Program-made: the position numbers and the translations under genes | Shown: piece after piece, positions 44,277 through 53,065 of the stretch | How the letters are laid out: every line of letters starts with the position of its first letter | Numbering within the stretch: position 1 is the first letter of the stretch | The notes under the pieces: generated by a model | Told to the model about the DNA's origin: nothing | The model's database searches: none | Seen by the model: the letters and a program-made list of their open reading frames with translations, nothing else | Origin: Halomonas sp. | GTDB taxonomy: Bacteria; Pseudomonadota; Gammaproteobacteria; Pseudomonadales; Halomonadaceae | Assembly (NCBI RefSeq): GCF_029263665.1 | Contig: NZ_JAJUFQ010000018.1 | Location: forward strand, 1-64,000 | Direction: 5' to 3' | DNA: 64,000 nt

Positions 44277-45380
44277 TCAATGGCCACGATGCAGACGCCG
44301 CTCCATATGCTGACTGTAGCGCGACATGCTGAAGCAGAAGACCCAGAACATCAGTGCCGCAAATACATACCCTTCCGTCGCGAAGCCCAGCCAATCGCTA
44401 TCGGTCAAGCCTGCACGGATGATCGCCAGCAGGTCGAACAGGCCGATGATCAACACCAGCGAAGTGTCCTTGAACAGCGCGATGAAGGTGTTGACGATAC
44501 CGGGAATCACCAGCTTGAGCGCCTGGGGCAGGATGATCAGTCCCATTCGTCGCCAATAGCTGAGTCCCAGTGCCTTGGCGGCTTCCTCCTGGCCCTTGGG
44601 TATCGCCTGCAGACCACCTCGTACCACCTCGGCCATGTAGGCGCTCCAGAAGAACATGATGCCGATCAGCGCCCGCAGCAGCTTGTTGAACTCGACCTCG
44701 TTGGGCACGAACAGCGGCAGCATGACCGATGCCATGAACAGCACGGTGATCAGCGGTACGCCACGCCAGAACTCGATGAAGACGATGCACAGGCTTCTGA
44801 CCAGCGGCATCTGCGAGCGGCGCCCCAACGCTAGCAAGACGCCAAGCGGTAATGAGCCGACGATACCCACTGTTGCCACCGTCAGCGTCAGCATCAGGCC
44901 ACCCCAGCGGCGAGTCGGGACATGGGGCAGATCGAACACACCGCCCACCAACAGCAACCAGGCGATGATCGGGAACCCGACCAGAGCAAAGACCACCACC
45001 CACTTTTTGGCTGGCATGCGCGGAATCGCCAGCCAGGCAATGGTCACCGCCATCAATGCCAGGGTGATATCGACCCGATAGCGCTCAGCGACGGGATAGA
45101 AGCCATAGACGATGGTTTCGAAGCGCGCACTGATGAATACCCAGCAAGCCCCTTCACCGGAACAGGCCTCGCGACTATCGCCAAGCCAGTCGGCATTGAT
45201 CAGCGCCCACTGGACCATCGGCGTCAGTGCCCACACCAGTAGTGCCAGCGTCAACAGGCTGACGATCGAGTTGACCGGGCCATTGAACAGCCGCGAGCGC
45301 AGCCAGCCGACCAGACCATGGCGGATGTCCGGTGCCGGGCGTGCCGCAATCAAGGTATCTCGCGCAGTGGAATCGTTCAT
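44277..45380 (-). CDS. aapM: General L-amino acid ABC transporter permease AapM
   Basis: Inner-membrane permease of the HisM type, 367 aa. After several N-terminal helices the conserved transport core begins (GLMLTLTVATVGIVGSLPLG). It holds the EAA loop GLQAIPKGQEEAAKALGLSYWRRM and the FKDTSLVLIIGLFDLL segment. The stop codon of aapQ is at 45382, two bases from this start, and AAGGAG for aapM lies inside the end of aapQ. Confidence 0.93.
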   Translation of the reverse strand: MNDSTARDTLIAARPAPDIRHGLVGWLRSRLFNGPVNSIVSLLTLALLVWALTPMVQWALINADWLGDSREACSGEGACWVFISARFETIVYGFYPVAERYRVDITLALMAVTIAWLAIPRMPAKKWVVVFALVGFPIIAWLLLVGGVFDLPHVPTRRWGGLMLTLTVATVGIVGSLPLGVLLALGRRSQMPLVRSLCIVFIEFWRGVPLITVLFMASVMLPLFVPNEVEFNKLLRALIGIMFFWSAYMAEVVRGGLQAIPKGQEEAAKALGLSYWRRMGLIILPQALKLVIPGIVNTFIALFKDTSLVLIIGLFDLLAIIRAGLTDSDWLGFATEGYVFAALMFWVFCFSMSRYSQHMERRLHRGH

Positions 45381-45381
45381 G

Positions 45382-46557
45382 CTAGCGCTCCTTGATCAGG
45401 GTGCGGGCGTTGTAGATGTTCATGAACGCCGACACCACAAGACTGATGGTCAGATACACCGCCATGGTGATGGCAATGATCTCGATCGCCTGCCCGGTCT
45501 GATTCAGGGAGGTACCGGCGAAGACCGCCACCAGGTCGGGATAACCGATCGCCGTCGCCAGCGACGAGTTCTTGATCAGGTTCAGATACTGGCTGGTCAA
45601 CTGCGGCACGATCACCCGCATGGCCTGGGGGATCACCACCTTGCGCAGGGTGATGTTCGGCGACAGGCCGATGGCACGCGAGGCCTCGACCTGGCCTGAG
45701 GGTACCGACTGAATACCCGAGCGCACGATCTCGGCGATGAAGGACGCCGTATAGATCGACAGTGCCAGCCACAGCGCCATCAGCTCGGGAATGACCGTGA
45801 TGCCGCCACGAAAGTTGAAGCCCTTCAGTTCCGGTATCTCCCAGCTCAGTGGCGCGCCACTGATGACAAAAGCCAGCAGCGGTAGACCGATGATCATCGC
45901 CGTGCCGCACCAGTACACCGGCAATGCCCGACCGGTTCGCTCCTGCAGACGCCGTGCGTAGAGCGCAAAGGCAATACTGGCAACGACCGCCACCGCCAGT
46001 GCTGCCAGTGTCAGCCCGAAGCCAGCTTCCGGTATTGGTGCCGGCACCACCAGACCACGTACATTGAGAAACACCGCCTCCATCAACGACAGGCTCTGGC
46101 GTGGACTCGGTAGTGCCTGGAGCACCGCGAAGTACCAGAACAGGATCTGTACCAGCAGCGGAATATTGCGGAATATCTCGACGTAGGCAGCCGCTAGGCG
46201 CGCCAGCAGCCAATTGGGTGACAGCCGCGCAATGCCAACAGCAAAGCCAATGATGGTCGCTGCCACGATACCCATGGCCGAGACCAGCAACGTATTGAGC
46301 AGGCCGACGATGAAGGTTCGCCCGTAGGTGCTGTTGCCGGGAAAGTCGATCAGGGTCTGGGGAATGGAAAACCCGGCTCGTTCGCTCAGAAAGGCAAAGC
46401 CGGTGGTAATGCCACGCTCATCCAGGTTAGTCAGGGCATTGTTTACCATCATGGTAATCAAGGCCACCAGACCAACAAGCAGTAACGCCTGAATGATCAG
46501 AGCACGGAACGCAGGACGCCGCCACAACGGGACGTGGCTGGCTGAGGGGTTGGACAT
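45382..46557 (-). CDS. aapQ: General L-amino acid ABC transporter permease AapQ
   Basis: Second permease of the Aap importer, 391 aa, with the same architecture: N-terminal extension with helices, then TFIVGLLNTLLVSAMGIVAATIIGF. The EAA loop reads GIQSVPSGQVEASRAIGLSPNITLRKV, followed by KNSSLATAIGYPDLVAVFAG. In Rhizobium the AapQM pair takes up many L-amino acids. Separated from aapJ by 171 bp, and nearly fused to aapM. Confidence 0.93.
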   Translation of the reverse strand: MSNPSASHVPLWRRPAFRALIIQALLLVGLVALITMMVNNALTNLDERGITTGFAFLSERAGFSIPQTLIDFPGNSTYGRTFIVGLLNTLLVSAMGIVAATIIGFAVGIARLSPNWLLARLAAAYVEIFRNIPLLVQILFWYFAVLQALPSPRQSLSLMEAVFLNVRGLVVPAPIPEAGFGLTLAALAVAVVASIAFALYARRLQERTGRALPVYWCGTAMIIGLPLLAFVISGAPLSWEIPELKGFNFRGGITVIPELMALWLALSIYTASFIAEIVRSGIQSVPSGQVEASRAIGLSPNITLRKVVIPQAMRVIVPQLTSQYLNLIKNSSLATAIGYPDLVAVFAGTSLNQTGQAIEIIAITMAVYLTISLVVSAFMNIYNARTLIKER

Positions 46558-46728
46558 GACTGGCCTCTAGCGCAACAACTCGACGATGTCGCGGAGATAA
46601 CCCGCAACATCATCCAGTCAGATGAGAAACCGGACCGAGGCTCGCAACCCTGATGAAGCAGAGCCCAGTCTACTCACGGCTCGTCCCGGCGGGTTGCGCA
46701 CACGGGGGCGCAACCTGCCAGGACGGGC

Positions 46729-47760
46729 TCAGCGAATCGGCGGTGCGTAGAGAATTCCGCCCTGATCCCACAGCGCGTTCAAGCCACGGCTGATCTTGAG
46801 TGGTGAGTTGGCCCCTACGGTTTCATCAAACACCTCACCGTAATTGCCTACCTGAGCAATGATGTTGTAGGCCCAGTCGTTGCCGAGCCCCAACTGCTCG
46901 CCATAGGTCCCTTCCACCCCCAGAAGACGTGCCACTTGAGGATTCGGCGGATCATTCTTCATCTGCTCGACATTCTCGCGTGTTACCCCAAGTTCCTCAG
47001 CATTGACCATGGCGTATACCGTCCACTTTACGATGTCGAACCATTGATCGTCGCCTTGACGAACCACCGGACCGAGAGGTTCCTTCGAGATCAGTTGCGT
47101 CATGATCTCGACGCTTTCCGGATCGGGCAATTGCAGGCGCAAGGCACTGAGCTGAGAGGTATCGGAAGTCAACACATCGCAGCGCCCACTGGCAAAGCCC
47201 GACGCCGTCTGGTCGGGGGTATCGAAGGTCACGGTACTGATCTCGATTCCCTTGGACGGAAAGTAATCGGCCAGGTTGAGTTCATGAGTCGTGCCGGACT
47301 GGATACAGATGGAGGCTCCGTCCAGGTCCTCGAGGCTGGTCACGCCGAGATCCTTCGACACCATGAAGCCCTGGCCATCGTAGAAGGTGGTAGTGGTGAA
47401 ATTGAGCCCCAGCGAGTTATCACGAGTTGCCGTCCAGGTCGTGTTGCGAGACAGCACGTCGATCTCCCCGGACTGCAGCGCGGTGAAGCGCTCCTTGGCC
47501 GTGAGCGGTGTGAACTCGACCTGGTCAGGATCGCCGAAGATCGCTGACGACAGAGCCCGGCAGGTTTCCACGTCCAGTCCCTGCCACTGACCACTGGCAT
47601 CTGGTGAGGAAAACCCGGAGAGCCCGACATTGACGCCACAGGTGAGATTGCCACGCTGCTTGACCTCATCCAGAGTCGCGGCGGAGGCTACGCTTGTCAT
47701 GCCCAGGGTCAGGGCAGCGACAGAGAGAGGGATCAGCATCTTGTTATTGTTGCGTTTCAT
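46729..47760 (-). CDS. aapJ: General L-amino acid ABC transporter substrate-binding protein AapJ
   Basis: Periplasmic amino acid-binding protein, 343 aa. The signal peptide (MKRNNNKMLIPLSVAALTLG..., cleavage after ASA) precedes the mature start TLDEVKQRGNLTCGVN. The family has a cysteine pair (TCGVN and ETCRALS) and the segment LSRNTTWTATRDNSLGLNF. GGAG lies eight bases before ATG 47760; an upstream in-frame codon at 47865 would add 35 residues lacking signal features. First gene of aapJQMP; the 171-bp gap to aapQ shows no clear hairpin. Confidence 0.94.
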   Translation of the reverse strand: MKRNNNKMLIPLSVAALTLGMTSVASAATLDEVKQRGNLTCGVNVGLSGFSSPDASGQWQGLDVETCRALSSAIFGDPDQVEFTPLTAKERFTALQSGEIDVLSRNTTWTATRDNSLGLNFTTTTFYDGQGFMVSKDLGVTSLEDLDGASICIQSGTTHELNLADYFPSKGIEISTVTFDTPDQTASGFASGRCDVLTSDTSQLSALRLQLPDPESVEIMTQLISKEPLGPVVRQGDDQWFDIVKWTVYAMVNAEELGVTRENVEQMKNDPPNPQVARLLGVEGTYGEQLGLGNDWAYNIIAQVGNYGEVFDETVGANSPLKISRGLNALWDQGGILYAPPIR

Positions 47761-47913
47761 GCTTTCAACTCCGATCGGTTGCGTGTGCTGATTGGCTGAT
47801 TGTGTCGATTTGCCAATTTGCTGAATCACGCAATTTACTATCGGAGCCAAAACGTTCTTGGTCAACGCAGGTTTTAAACGCTAGCTCGAATTACACCTTA
47901 CTTGTGATCCCGG

Positions 47914-49476
47914 TCATGCCTTCAACCCCAGGCGCCTGGCCAGGCGATGCAGATTGCCCGCATCCACCCCCAGTTCCCTGGCAGCCCCTGCCCAATTTCC
48001 CTGCTCGGCCAAGGCATGCTGTATATGCTCACGCTGGAAGGCATCCGTGGCCTCCCGCAGATTCATCGCGACAGCATTACCTGGCTCAGGCTTCTTGATG
48101 GAGTGCCCTTCTTCAAGGGATTCGGCAACATTCTGACGTCCCCCCATGCTGGGATCGAGCCCTAGGTGATGAGGGTTGATTCGTACCACTCGGCGCCTGG
48201 GATCGGCCGCAGGAGGTGCTTCCGCCACGGCCAGCAATGATGCCCTGGCCAATACATGCTCCAGTTCACGCACATTGCCCGGCCACGCCCAGGTGCTCAG
48301 GGCCTGCCGAGTCTCCGTCGCAAGACGCAGATTACCGACCCCCAGACGTATGCGGTTCTCTTCCAGAAAGTGTCCGATCAACAGCGGCAAGTCTTCCGGT
48401 CGCTCGCGCAGAGGCGGAACACGTAACGGAAAGGCACTGAGACGGTGATAGAGGTCTTCGCGGAAACGACCGGCGGCGACTTCCGCCGCCAGATCGCGGT
48501 TGGTCACAGCAACCACACGCACATCCACGCTGCGGGACCTCTCACTGCCCAGGGCCTGAATCTCCCCTTCCTGCAGCGCTCGGAGCAGCTTGGGCTGCAG
48601 TGCCAAGGGCAGTTCTCCGACCTCATCGAGGACCAGAGTGCCGCCATCCGCCATGGCGAAATGCCCGCGATGATCCCGGGTTGCCCCGGAAAAGGCACCA
48701 CGCTGATGGCCAAACAGAGCGCTTTCAATCAATGAGGCAGGCAATGCCGCACAGTTGACCATGACCAAGGGACCATCCGCCCGACGTGAATACTCATGCA
48801 CGGCCCGGGAAATCCGCTCCTTGCCTACACCAGTCTCGCCATGCACCAGCACACTCATGTCAGAGGCAGCCACCAGCTCTATCGAAGCCATCAGCTGACG
48901 CATGGCCGGACTGTTCCAGCGGCTCACGATGGATGGCTTGAGCGGTGTTTCCTGAGTCACCGCCAGTTGCATGCGTGCCGAGCCTAATCGTTCGGCCAGA
49001 CACAGGCAGGTACCAAGCAGATCGGCTGCGGCAATCAGTCCTTCGTCATCCAAGGATGCCAGTTGCCCCGGTGTCAGAGCATCCAGCGTCACCATTCCGA
49101 TCAGGCGCTTGCCATCACGTAGAGCAACCCCCAGGCAATCGTGCACCTGACTCAGCTCTTCATCGAGCAGGCCATCGTAAGGGTCAGGCAGCGGGGAATC
49201 AGCCGGAAAACGGCACACCTGCGGCGTTTCTGCAATGGCCGCCAAGCGCGGGTGTTCTTCCAGCAGAAAGGTCTTGCCACGCACGCTCTCCGGCAGGCCG
49301 ATCACGGCCACTGGCACAAGGCCATTACCCTGATGCACCAGTAAAGCGCTGGCATCGGCTCCGGTTCCCGCCACCAGCGTCTCGAGCAGGTCCTGCCAGG
49401 CTTCCACCAGGCCATCGTCATCATTTCCCCCGAGGCGCACCAGCAGTTCCCGCAGGCGCTGCATGAACGTCACCAT
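47914..49476 (-). CDS. norR: Nitric oxide-responsive sigma-54 activator NorR (FhpR-like)
   Basis: Sigma-54-dependent activator that senses NO through a mononuclear iron in its N-terminal GAF domain; 520 aa. Iron ligands match E. coli NorR spacing: Asp98, Asp101 (DPYD), His112 and Cys114 (VHDCLG), Asp132. The AAA+ domain has Walker A GETGVGKE, and a sigma-54 loop that reads GAFSGA instead of the usual GAFTGA. It also has LVLDEVGE, and the C-terminal Fis-type helix (AARELGVDAGNLHRLARRLG) binds DNA. AGGGGA precedes ATG 49476. It is divergent from hmp, with three NorR-type sites between, as in Pseudomonas fhpR-fhp. Confidence 0.94.
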   Translation of the reverse strand: MVTFMQRLRELLVRLGGNDDDGLVEAWQDLLETLVAGTGADASALLVHQGNGLVPVAVIGLPESVRGKTFLLEEHPRLAAIAETPQVCRFPADSPLPDPYDGLLDEELSQVHDCLGVALRDGKRLIGMVTLDALTPGQLASLDDEGLIAAADLLGTCLCLAERLGSARMQLAVTQETPLKPSIVSRWNSPAMRQLMASIELVAASDMSVLVHGETGVGKERISRAVHEYSRRADGPLVMVNCAALPASLIESALFGHQRGAFSGATRDHRGHFAMADGGTLVLDEVGELPLALQPKLLRALQEGEIQALGSERSRSVDVRVVAVTNRDLAAEVAAGRFREDLYHRLSAFPLRVPPLRERPEDLPLLIGHFLEENRIRLGVGNLRLATETRQALSTWAWPGNVRELEHVLARASLLAVAEAPPAADPRRRVVRINPHHLGLDPSMGGRQNVAESLEEGHSIKKPEPGNAVAMNLREATDAFQREHIQHALAEQGNWAGAARELGVDAGNLHRLARRLGLKA

Positions 49477-49493
49477 GGTCAGTCCCCTGAATT

Positions 49494-49548
49494 GTCAATT
49501 TCACAATCACCAATGTCATTAAGACAATCAATGTAGTGTCATTCTGAC
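49494..49548. promoter_or_regulatory. Three NorR enhancer sites
   Basis: Three copies of the NorR core GT-(N7)-AC occur at 49494-49504 (GTCAATTTCAC), 49515-49525 (GTCATTAAGAC) and 49538-49548 (GTCATTCTGAC). The spacing is 21 and 23 bp, about two helical turns. Their centres are about 133, 112 and 89 bp upstream of the predicted hmp start. Three sites are what NorR needs to assemble its active hexamer in E. coli. Confidence 0.85.
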
Positions 49549-49605
49549 ATCACAACAACAAGCCGTCAGGACGCGTCTCTATCCGACATGAAGCTGAAAT
49601 GCGCC

Positions 49606-49621
49606 TGGCACAAGGCCTGCA
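49606..49621 (+). promoter_or_regulatory. Sigma-54 promoter of hmp
   Basis: TGGCACAAGGCCTGCA has GG at -24 and GC at -12 separated by ten bases, with the TGGCAC block intact. The predicted start is near 49632, about 80 nt before hmp. Confidence 0.85.
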
Positions 49622-49713
49622 GGCAACTATATGCGGCAGGATGACGCAGGCCTGGCATGTCGGCATGCGGGTTGCGACAAGAAAGGAGAATGATCACACC
49701 TAGGAGTCACGCC

Positions 49714-50889
49714 ATGACCACAGCCGCTCAGGACGCCATCATCGACGCCACTGCTCCCGTTGTCGCCGAACACTTGAATGCCATTACCGCCTGTTTCTAT
49801 CCGTTGATGTTCGAGCGCTACCCTGAGGTGGCCAGCTTCTTCAACCAGACCCATCAGCGCGATGGCGCCCAGCCGCGCGCACTGGCTCAGTCGGTACTGG
49901 CCTATGTGGGTCTGCGCAAGCGCCCGGCCGAGGCTCAGGCCGCCATGGCCACCGCGATCAGCAAGCACGTATCGCTGGGCATTCAGCCTGAGCAGTATCC
50001 CGTTGTTGGCGAATGCCTGATGGCGGCCATCGGAGAGGTACTGGGTGATGCCGTCACCCCGGAAATCGCCGATGCCTGGGGGGCACTGTATCAGGACCTG
50101 GCCGACTTGCTGATTGCCGCCGAGGCACAGCGCTACGATGCATTCGCCCACAGCCAGGGCGGTTGGAAAGGCACACGAGATTTCCGCATCGCTGACATTC
50201 GTCAGGAAAGCGACGTCATCCGTTCCTTCTATCTTGAACCCGTCGATGGCGGCCCAGTGGCAGAAGCCAAGCCCGGCCAGTACATTGGCCTCAAGCTGAA
50301 CATCAACGGCCAGACGACACACCGCCACTATAGCCTGTCGGGTCTGCTCGATGGCCGCGGCTACCGTATCTCGGTCAAGCAGGAACCGGAAGGCCTGGTA
50401 AGCAACTGGCTGCACCAGCAGGCCAGGGTCGGTGATGTGCTGGAGCTGCTGCCACCCGCTGGCGAGCTGACCCTGGACGACAGTGACACCCCCGTGGTGC
50501 TGATCAGCGGCGGCGTTGGCCAGACCCCCATGCTGCCCTTGGTGCGTCAGGCTCTGAAGCAGGGCCGCCGGGTAAGCTACCTGCATGCGGCACGCAGTGC
50601 TCAGCATCATGCCTTTGCCCATGATCTCAAGGAGCTTGCTGCCCAGCATCCCGACCAGCTGACCACCCTGGTCGCCTACGAAGAAGGTGAAGGCGGTGAT
50701 GTTCAGGGGCGCATCGAGAAGGAAGTGCTGGCTCGCCTGCTGCCAAGCGACAAGGCCCAGTGCTACTTCGTCGGCCCGCAAGAATTCATGAGTGTGATGG
50801 ATCGTTATCTGGAGGAACTCGGCGTTCCCGGCAACCAGCGTCATTACGAGCATTTCGGCCCGTCCCGCCCCTTGCACACCGCAGCCTGA
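49714..50889 (+). CDS. hmp: Flavohemoprotein, nitric oxide dioxygenase
   Basis: Detoxifies NO to nitrate with O2 and NADPH; cytoplasmic, 391 aa. The globin domain has the distal-side ITACFYPLMFERYPEVASFFN and the proximal His in SKHVSLGIQPEQYPVVGE. The FAD domain has RHYSLSG, and the NAD(P)H domain has LISGGVGQTPMLPL, CYFVGPQEFM and the C-terminal HYEHFGPS. AGGAG lies seven bases before ATG 49714. Controlled by NorR and sigma-54 according to the upstream sites (inference). Monocistronic, with a long hairpin shared with tctA. Confidence 0.96.
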   Translation: MTTAAQDAIIDATAPVVAEHLNAITACFYPLMFERYPEVASFFNQTHQRDGAQPRALAQSVLAYVGLRKRPAEAQAAMATAISKHVSLGIQPEQYPVVGECLMAAIGEVLGDAVTPEIADAWGALYQDLADLLIAAEAQRYDAFAHSQGGWKGTRDFRIADIRQESDVIRSFYLEPVDGGPVAEAKPGQYIGLKLNINGQTTHRHYSLSGLLDGRGYRISVKQEPEGLVSNWLHQQARVGDVLELLPPAGELTLDDSDTPVVLISGGVGQTPMLPLVRQALKQGRRVSYLHAARSAQHHAFAHDLKELAAQHPDQLTTLVAYEEGEGGDVQGRIEKEVLARLLPSDKAQCYFVGPQEFMSVMDRYLEELGVPGNQRHYEHFGPSRPLHTAA

Positions 50890-50922
50890 GATCACCAGCA
50901 GAACATTTTGCCCGGTGAAAAT

Positions 50923-50958
50923 GCACAAGGCCGCATCGAAAACGATGCGGCCTTGTGC
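50923..50958. terminator. Perfect 16-bp hairpin between hmp and tctA
   Basis: GCACAAGGCCGCATCG and CGATGCGGCCTTGTGC form a perfect 16-bp stem around an AAAA loop. It lies about 34 bp from the hmp stop and the tctA stop alike, so it can serve both converging transcripts. U tracts are minimal. Confidence 0.8.
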
Positions 50959-50991
50959 CATCCGGCGCCAGCAGAAGAAGAGAAATATCGC

Positions 50992-52506
50992 CTAGGCGTG
51001 CTGGCGCGCCTGTGGCTTGCGTATCACCATGAAGTAATAGAACACTCCCGTCAGGGCCAGGAAGAACAGGCTATCCGGACTGGTCAGGAAGATCAGCGGA
51101 CTGCCGTCGGAGATCGACAACGAACGTCGACAGTATTCCTCGAGACTTGGTCCCAGCACGAACCCCAGCAGCAGACAGGCAACCGGATAACCATGTCGAC
51201 GCAGGAGCCAGGCCAGTAAACCGAACAACAGCGCGAGTCCCATCTGGAAGATCGAATAGGTCGCCACATAACAGCCGACCAGCGCGATCACCGCGATGCT
51301 GGCATAAAGTATGTCCCGCCTGATCGACACGATGCGCACGAACCAGGGCCCCAGCAGGTAGAGCGTCAACGGCACCAGGATCAAGGCCGACACAAACAGA
51401 GCCATGAACATGGGAGCGATCAGGGCCATCTGGCTGTCGAGGAACTGTGGCCCGGGCTGCAGACCATTGATCACCAGCACCCCCAACACAATCGCCGTTG
51501 TCGGATCCCCCGGTATGCCGAATGACAGCATCGGGACAAAAGCGCCGCTGCACATGGCATTGTTGGCCCCCTCGGCGGCTGCAATGCCTTCCACAGAGCC
51601 CTTGCCGTACTTCTCGGGGTGCTTCGAACTGCGCATTGACTCGGCATAGGCGACGAAAGCCGCCATCGACCCGCCTGCTCCAGGCAGAACCCCCACCGCA
51701 TAGCCGATGACTGCACACTTCACATAGCGGAATAAGCCGATCTCTCGCACCTCGCTCCACGGTGGAATGAAGTCGCGACGCCGGATCGGAGCCGCCTTGA
51801 CGTCCGCGACTTCCACGGTGCGTGCTGACTTGTTCTCGGCCTGCACCAGCAGCTCGCTGATGGCGAAGGCTCCGATCACCAACGGCATGATGTCGATCCC
51901 CTGCATCAACACGGCAGTACCGAAGGTGAATCTGGTCACTGGCTGCATCACATCGATACCGACGGTGGCAATCATGACCCCTAGTGTGGTTGCCACCAGT
52001 CCCTTGGAGATTGCCCCACGCTGGGAGATGACAATCACGATCAGGGCGAAGGCAATCAACGCAAACTTGCCTGGCGTGCGTATCAACAGCGCCGCGTCGG
52101 TGGCCAGTGGCGCCACCACCATCAACAACACCGCGCCCAGAGCACCGCCAATCATCGAGGCCAGGGCCGCGTGGCCCAGCGCCTTGGCGCCTTCCCCGCG
52201 CTGCTGCATGGGATAGCCTTCAATAGCGGTCATCATCGACGCTGGCGCACCGGGTATATTGATCGTCGTTGCAGTAATGCTGCCACTGCACATGCCGGCC
52301 ATGAAAATGCCGGCACAGGCCACCAGCGCCGCCGTGATATCAAGGCTGTAGGTCAACGGCAGCAATAGCGCGATAGCCAGCATCGAGGTCAGCCCCGGCA
52401 CGGCCCCGAAGAAGGTTCCGATCAGATAACCACCGATCAGGTAGGGAAGAATGTCGGGCTGCATGAGTACGGCAAACCCACGCATCAATTCAGCAACATA
52501 GTCCAT
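50992..52506 (-). CDS. tctA: Tripartite tricarboxylate transporter permease TctA
   Basis: Large membrane subunit of a TTT-family secondary importer, 504 aa with about 11-12 helices. Signatures are GTFFGAVPGLTSMLAIALLLP near the N-terminus, GMCSGSITATTINIPGAPAS, and in the second half GVLPGAGGSMAAFVAYAESMRSS and GIPGDPTTAIVLG. Works with TctB and a periplasmic TctC. Only 3 bp separate it from tctB. The family moves citrate, other carboxylates or sulfonates. Confidence 0.93.
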   Translation of the reverse strand: MDYVAELMRGFAVLMQPDILPYLIGGYLIGTFFGAVPGLTSMLAIALLLPLTYSLDITAALVACAGIFMAGMCSGSITATTINIPGAPASMMTAIEGYPMQQRGEGAKALGHAALASMIGGALGAVLLMVVAPLATDAALLIRTPGKFALIAFALIVIVISQRGAISKGLVATTLGVMIATVGIDVMQPVTRFTFGTAVLMQGIDIMPLVIGAFAISELLVQAENKSARTVEVADVKAAPIRRRDFIPPWSEVREIGLFRYVKCAVIGYAVGVLPGAGGSMAAFVAYAESMRSSKHPEKYGKGSVEGIAAAEGANNAMCSGAFVPMLSFGIPGDPTTAIVLGVLVINGLQPGPQFLDSQMALIAPMFMALFVSALILVPLTLYLLGPWFVRIVSIRRDILYASIAVIALVGCYVATYSIFQMGLALLFGLLAWLLRRHGYPVACLLLGFVLGPSLEEYCRRSLSISDGSPLIFLTSPDSLFFLALTGVFYYFMVIRKPQARQHA

Positions 52507-52509
52507 GTG

Positions 52510-53001
52510 TTATCCCCACAGTACCGGTAGGCGGACCTGGAACACCCACTCGAAGAGTCCGTACCCCAACACCGCAATGGCCACGGCAATCAGCGCCTTG
52601 ACCAGTAGTTGCTGTCGACCGGGACGCCCGGCGCTGAACACCAGGGTCATGGCAAAGGCATAGAGTGCGGTGCTGATGAAGTACCCCAGCAATGAGAACA
52701 GCGCGATATAGGCGGCAGTCAGCACCACCACCGCGAGGGGCCCGAATGACGTGCTGGCATCCGCCTCTGTGGATGGCTCGTCTTCACTCTCGGCAGCCGT
52801 CTTGCGCCGCCCCCCCAGTACTGACGTCCCCAATGCCACCAGCATGATCAAGCCAAGTACCACCGGGAAAAAAGAAGCGGTGATATTGCCGTTGCTGATC
52901 GGTGGCGCGATGCCCAATGCCGCTACCAGATAGACCAGGGTCAGGGCCAGCAGCAGCACGGCGACTCCCGTGCTGCTGCCCAACCAGGACAGAATTTTCA
53001 T
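52510..53001 (-). CDS. tctB: Tripartite tricarboxylate transporter small subunit TctB
   Basis: Small membrane subunit, 163 aa with four predicted helices, the TctB pattern. The N-terminus (VLLLALTLVYLVAALGIAP) and the segment GNITASFFPVVLGLIMLVAL resemble the 'P-x-x-x-G' core of TctB proteins. A cytoplasmic acidic linker (ESEDEPSTEADAS) splits the helix pairs. Between tctC (64 bp) and tctA (3 bp). Confidence 0.9.
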   Translation of the reverse strand: MKILSWLGSSTGVAVLLLALTLVYLVAALGIAPPISNGNITASFFPVVLGLIMLVALGTSVLGGRRKTAAESEDEPSTEADASTSFGPLAVVVLTAAYIALFSLLGYFISTALYAFAMTLVFSAGRPGRQQLLVKALIAVAIAVLGYGLFEWVFQVRLPVLWG

Positions 53002-53065
53002 GACCGGACCTCATGGAATGGTGCCCCGCCATGCTCGAGCATGACGGGGTTGACGTTGATCGGGG

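Noticed and set aside
49627-50961. Open frame of 444 codons on the minus strand
   Set aside because: Antisense to hmp; composition is that of a mirrored coding frame.
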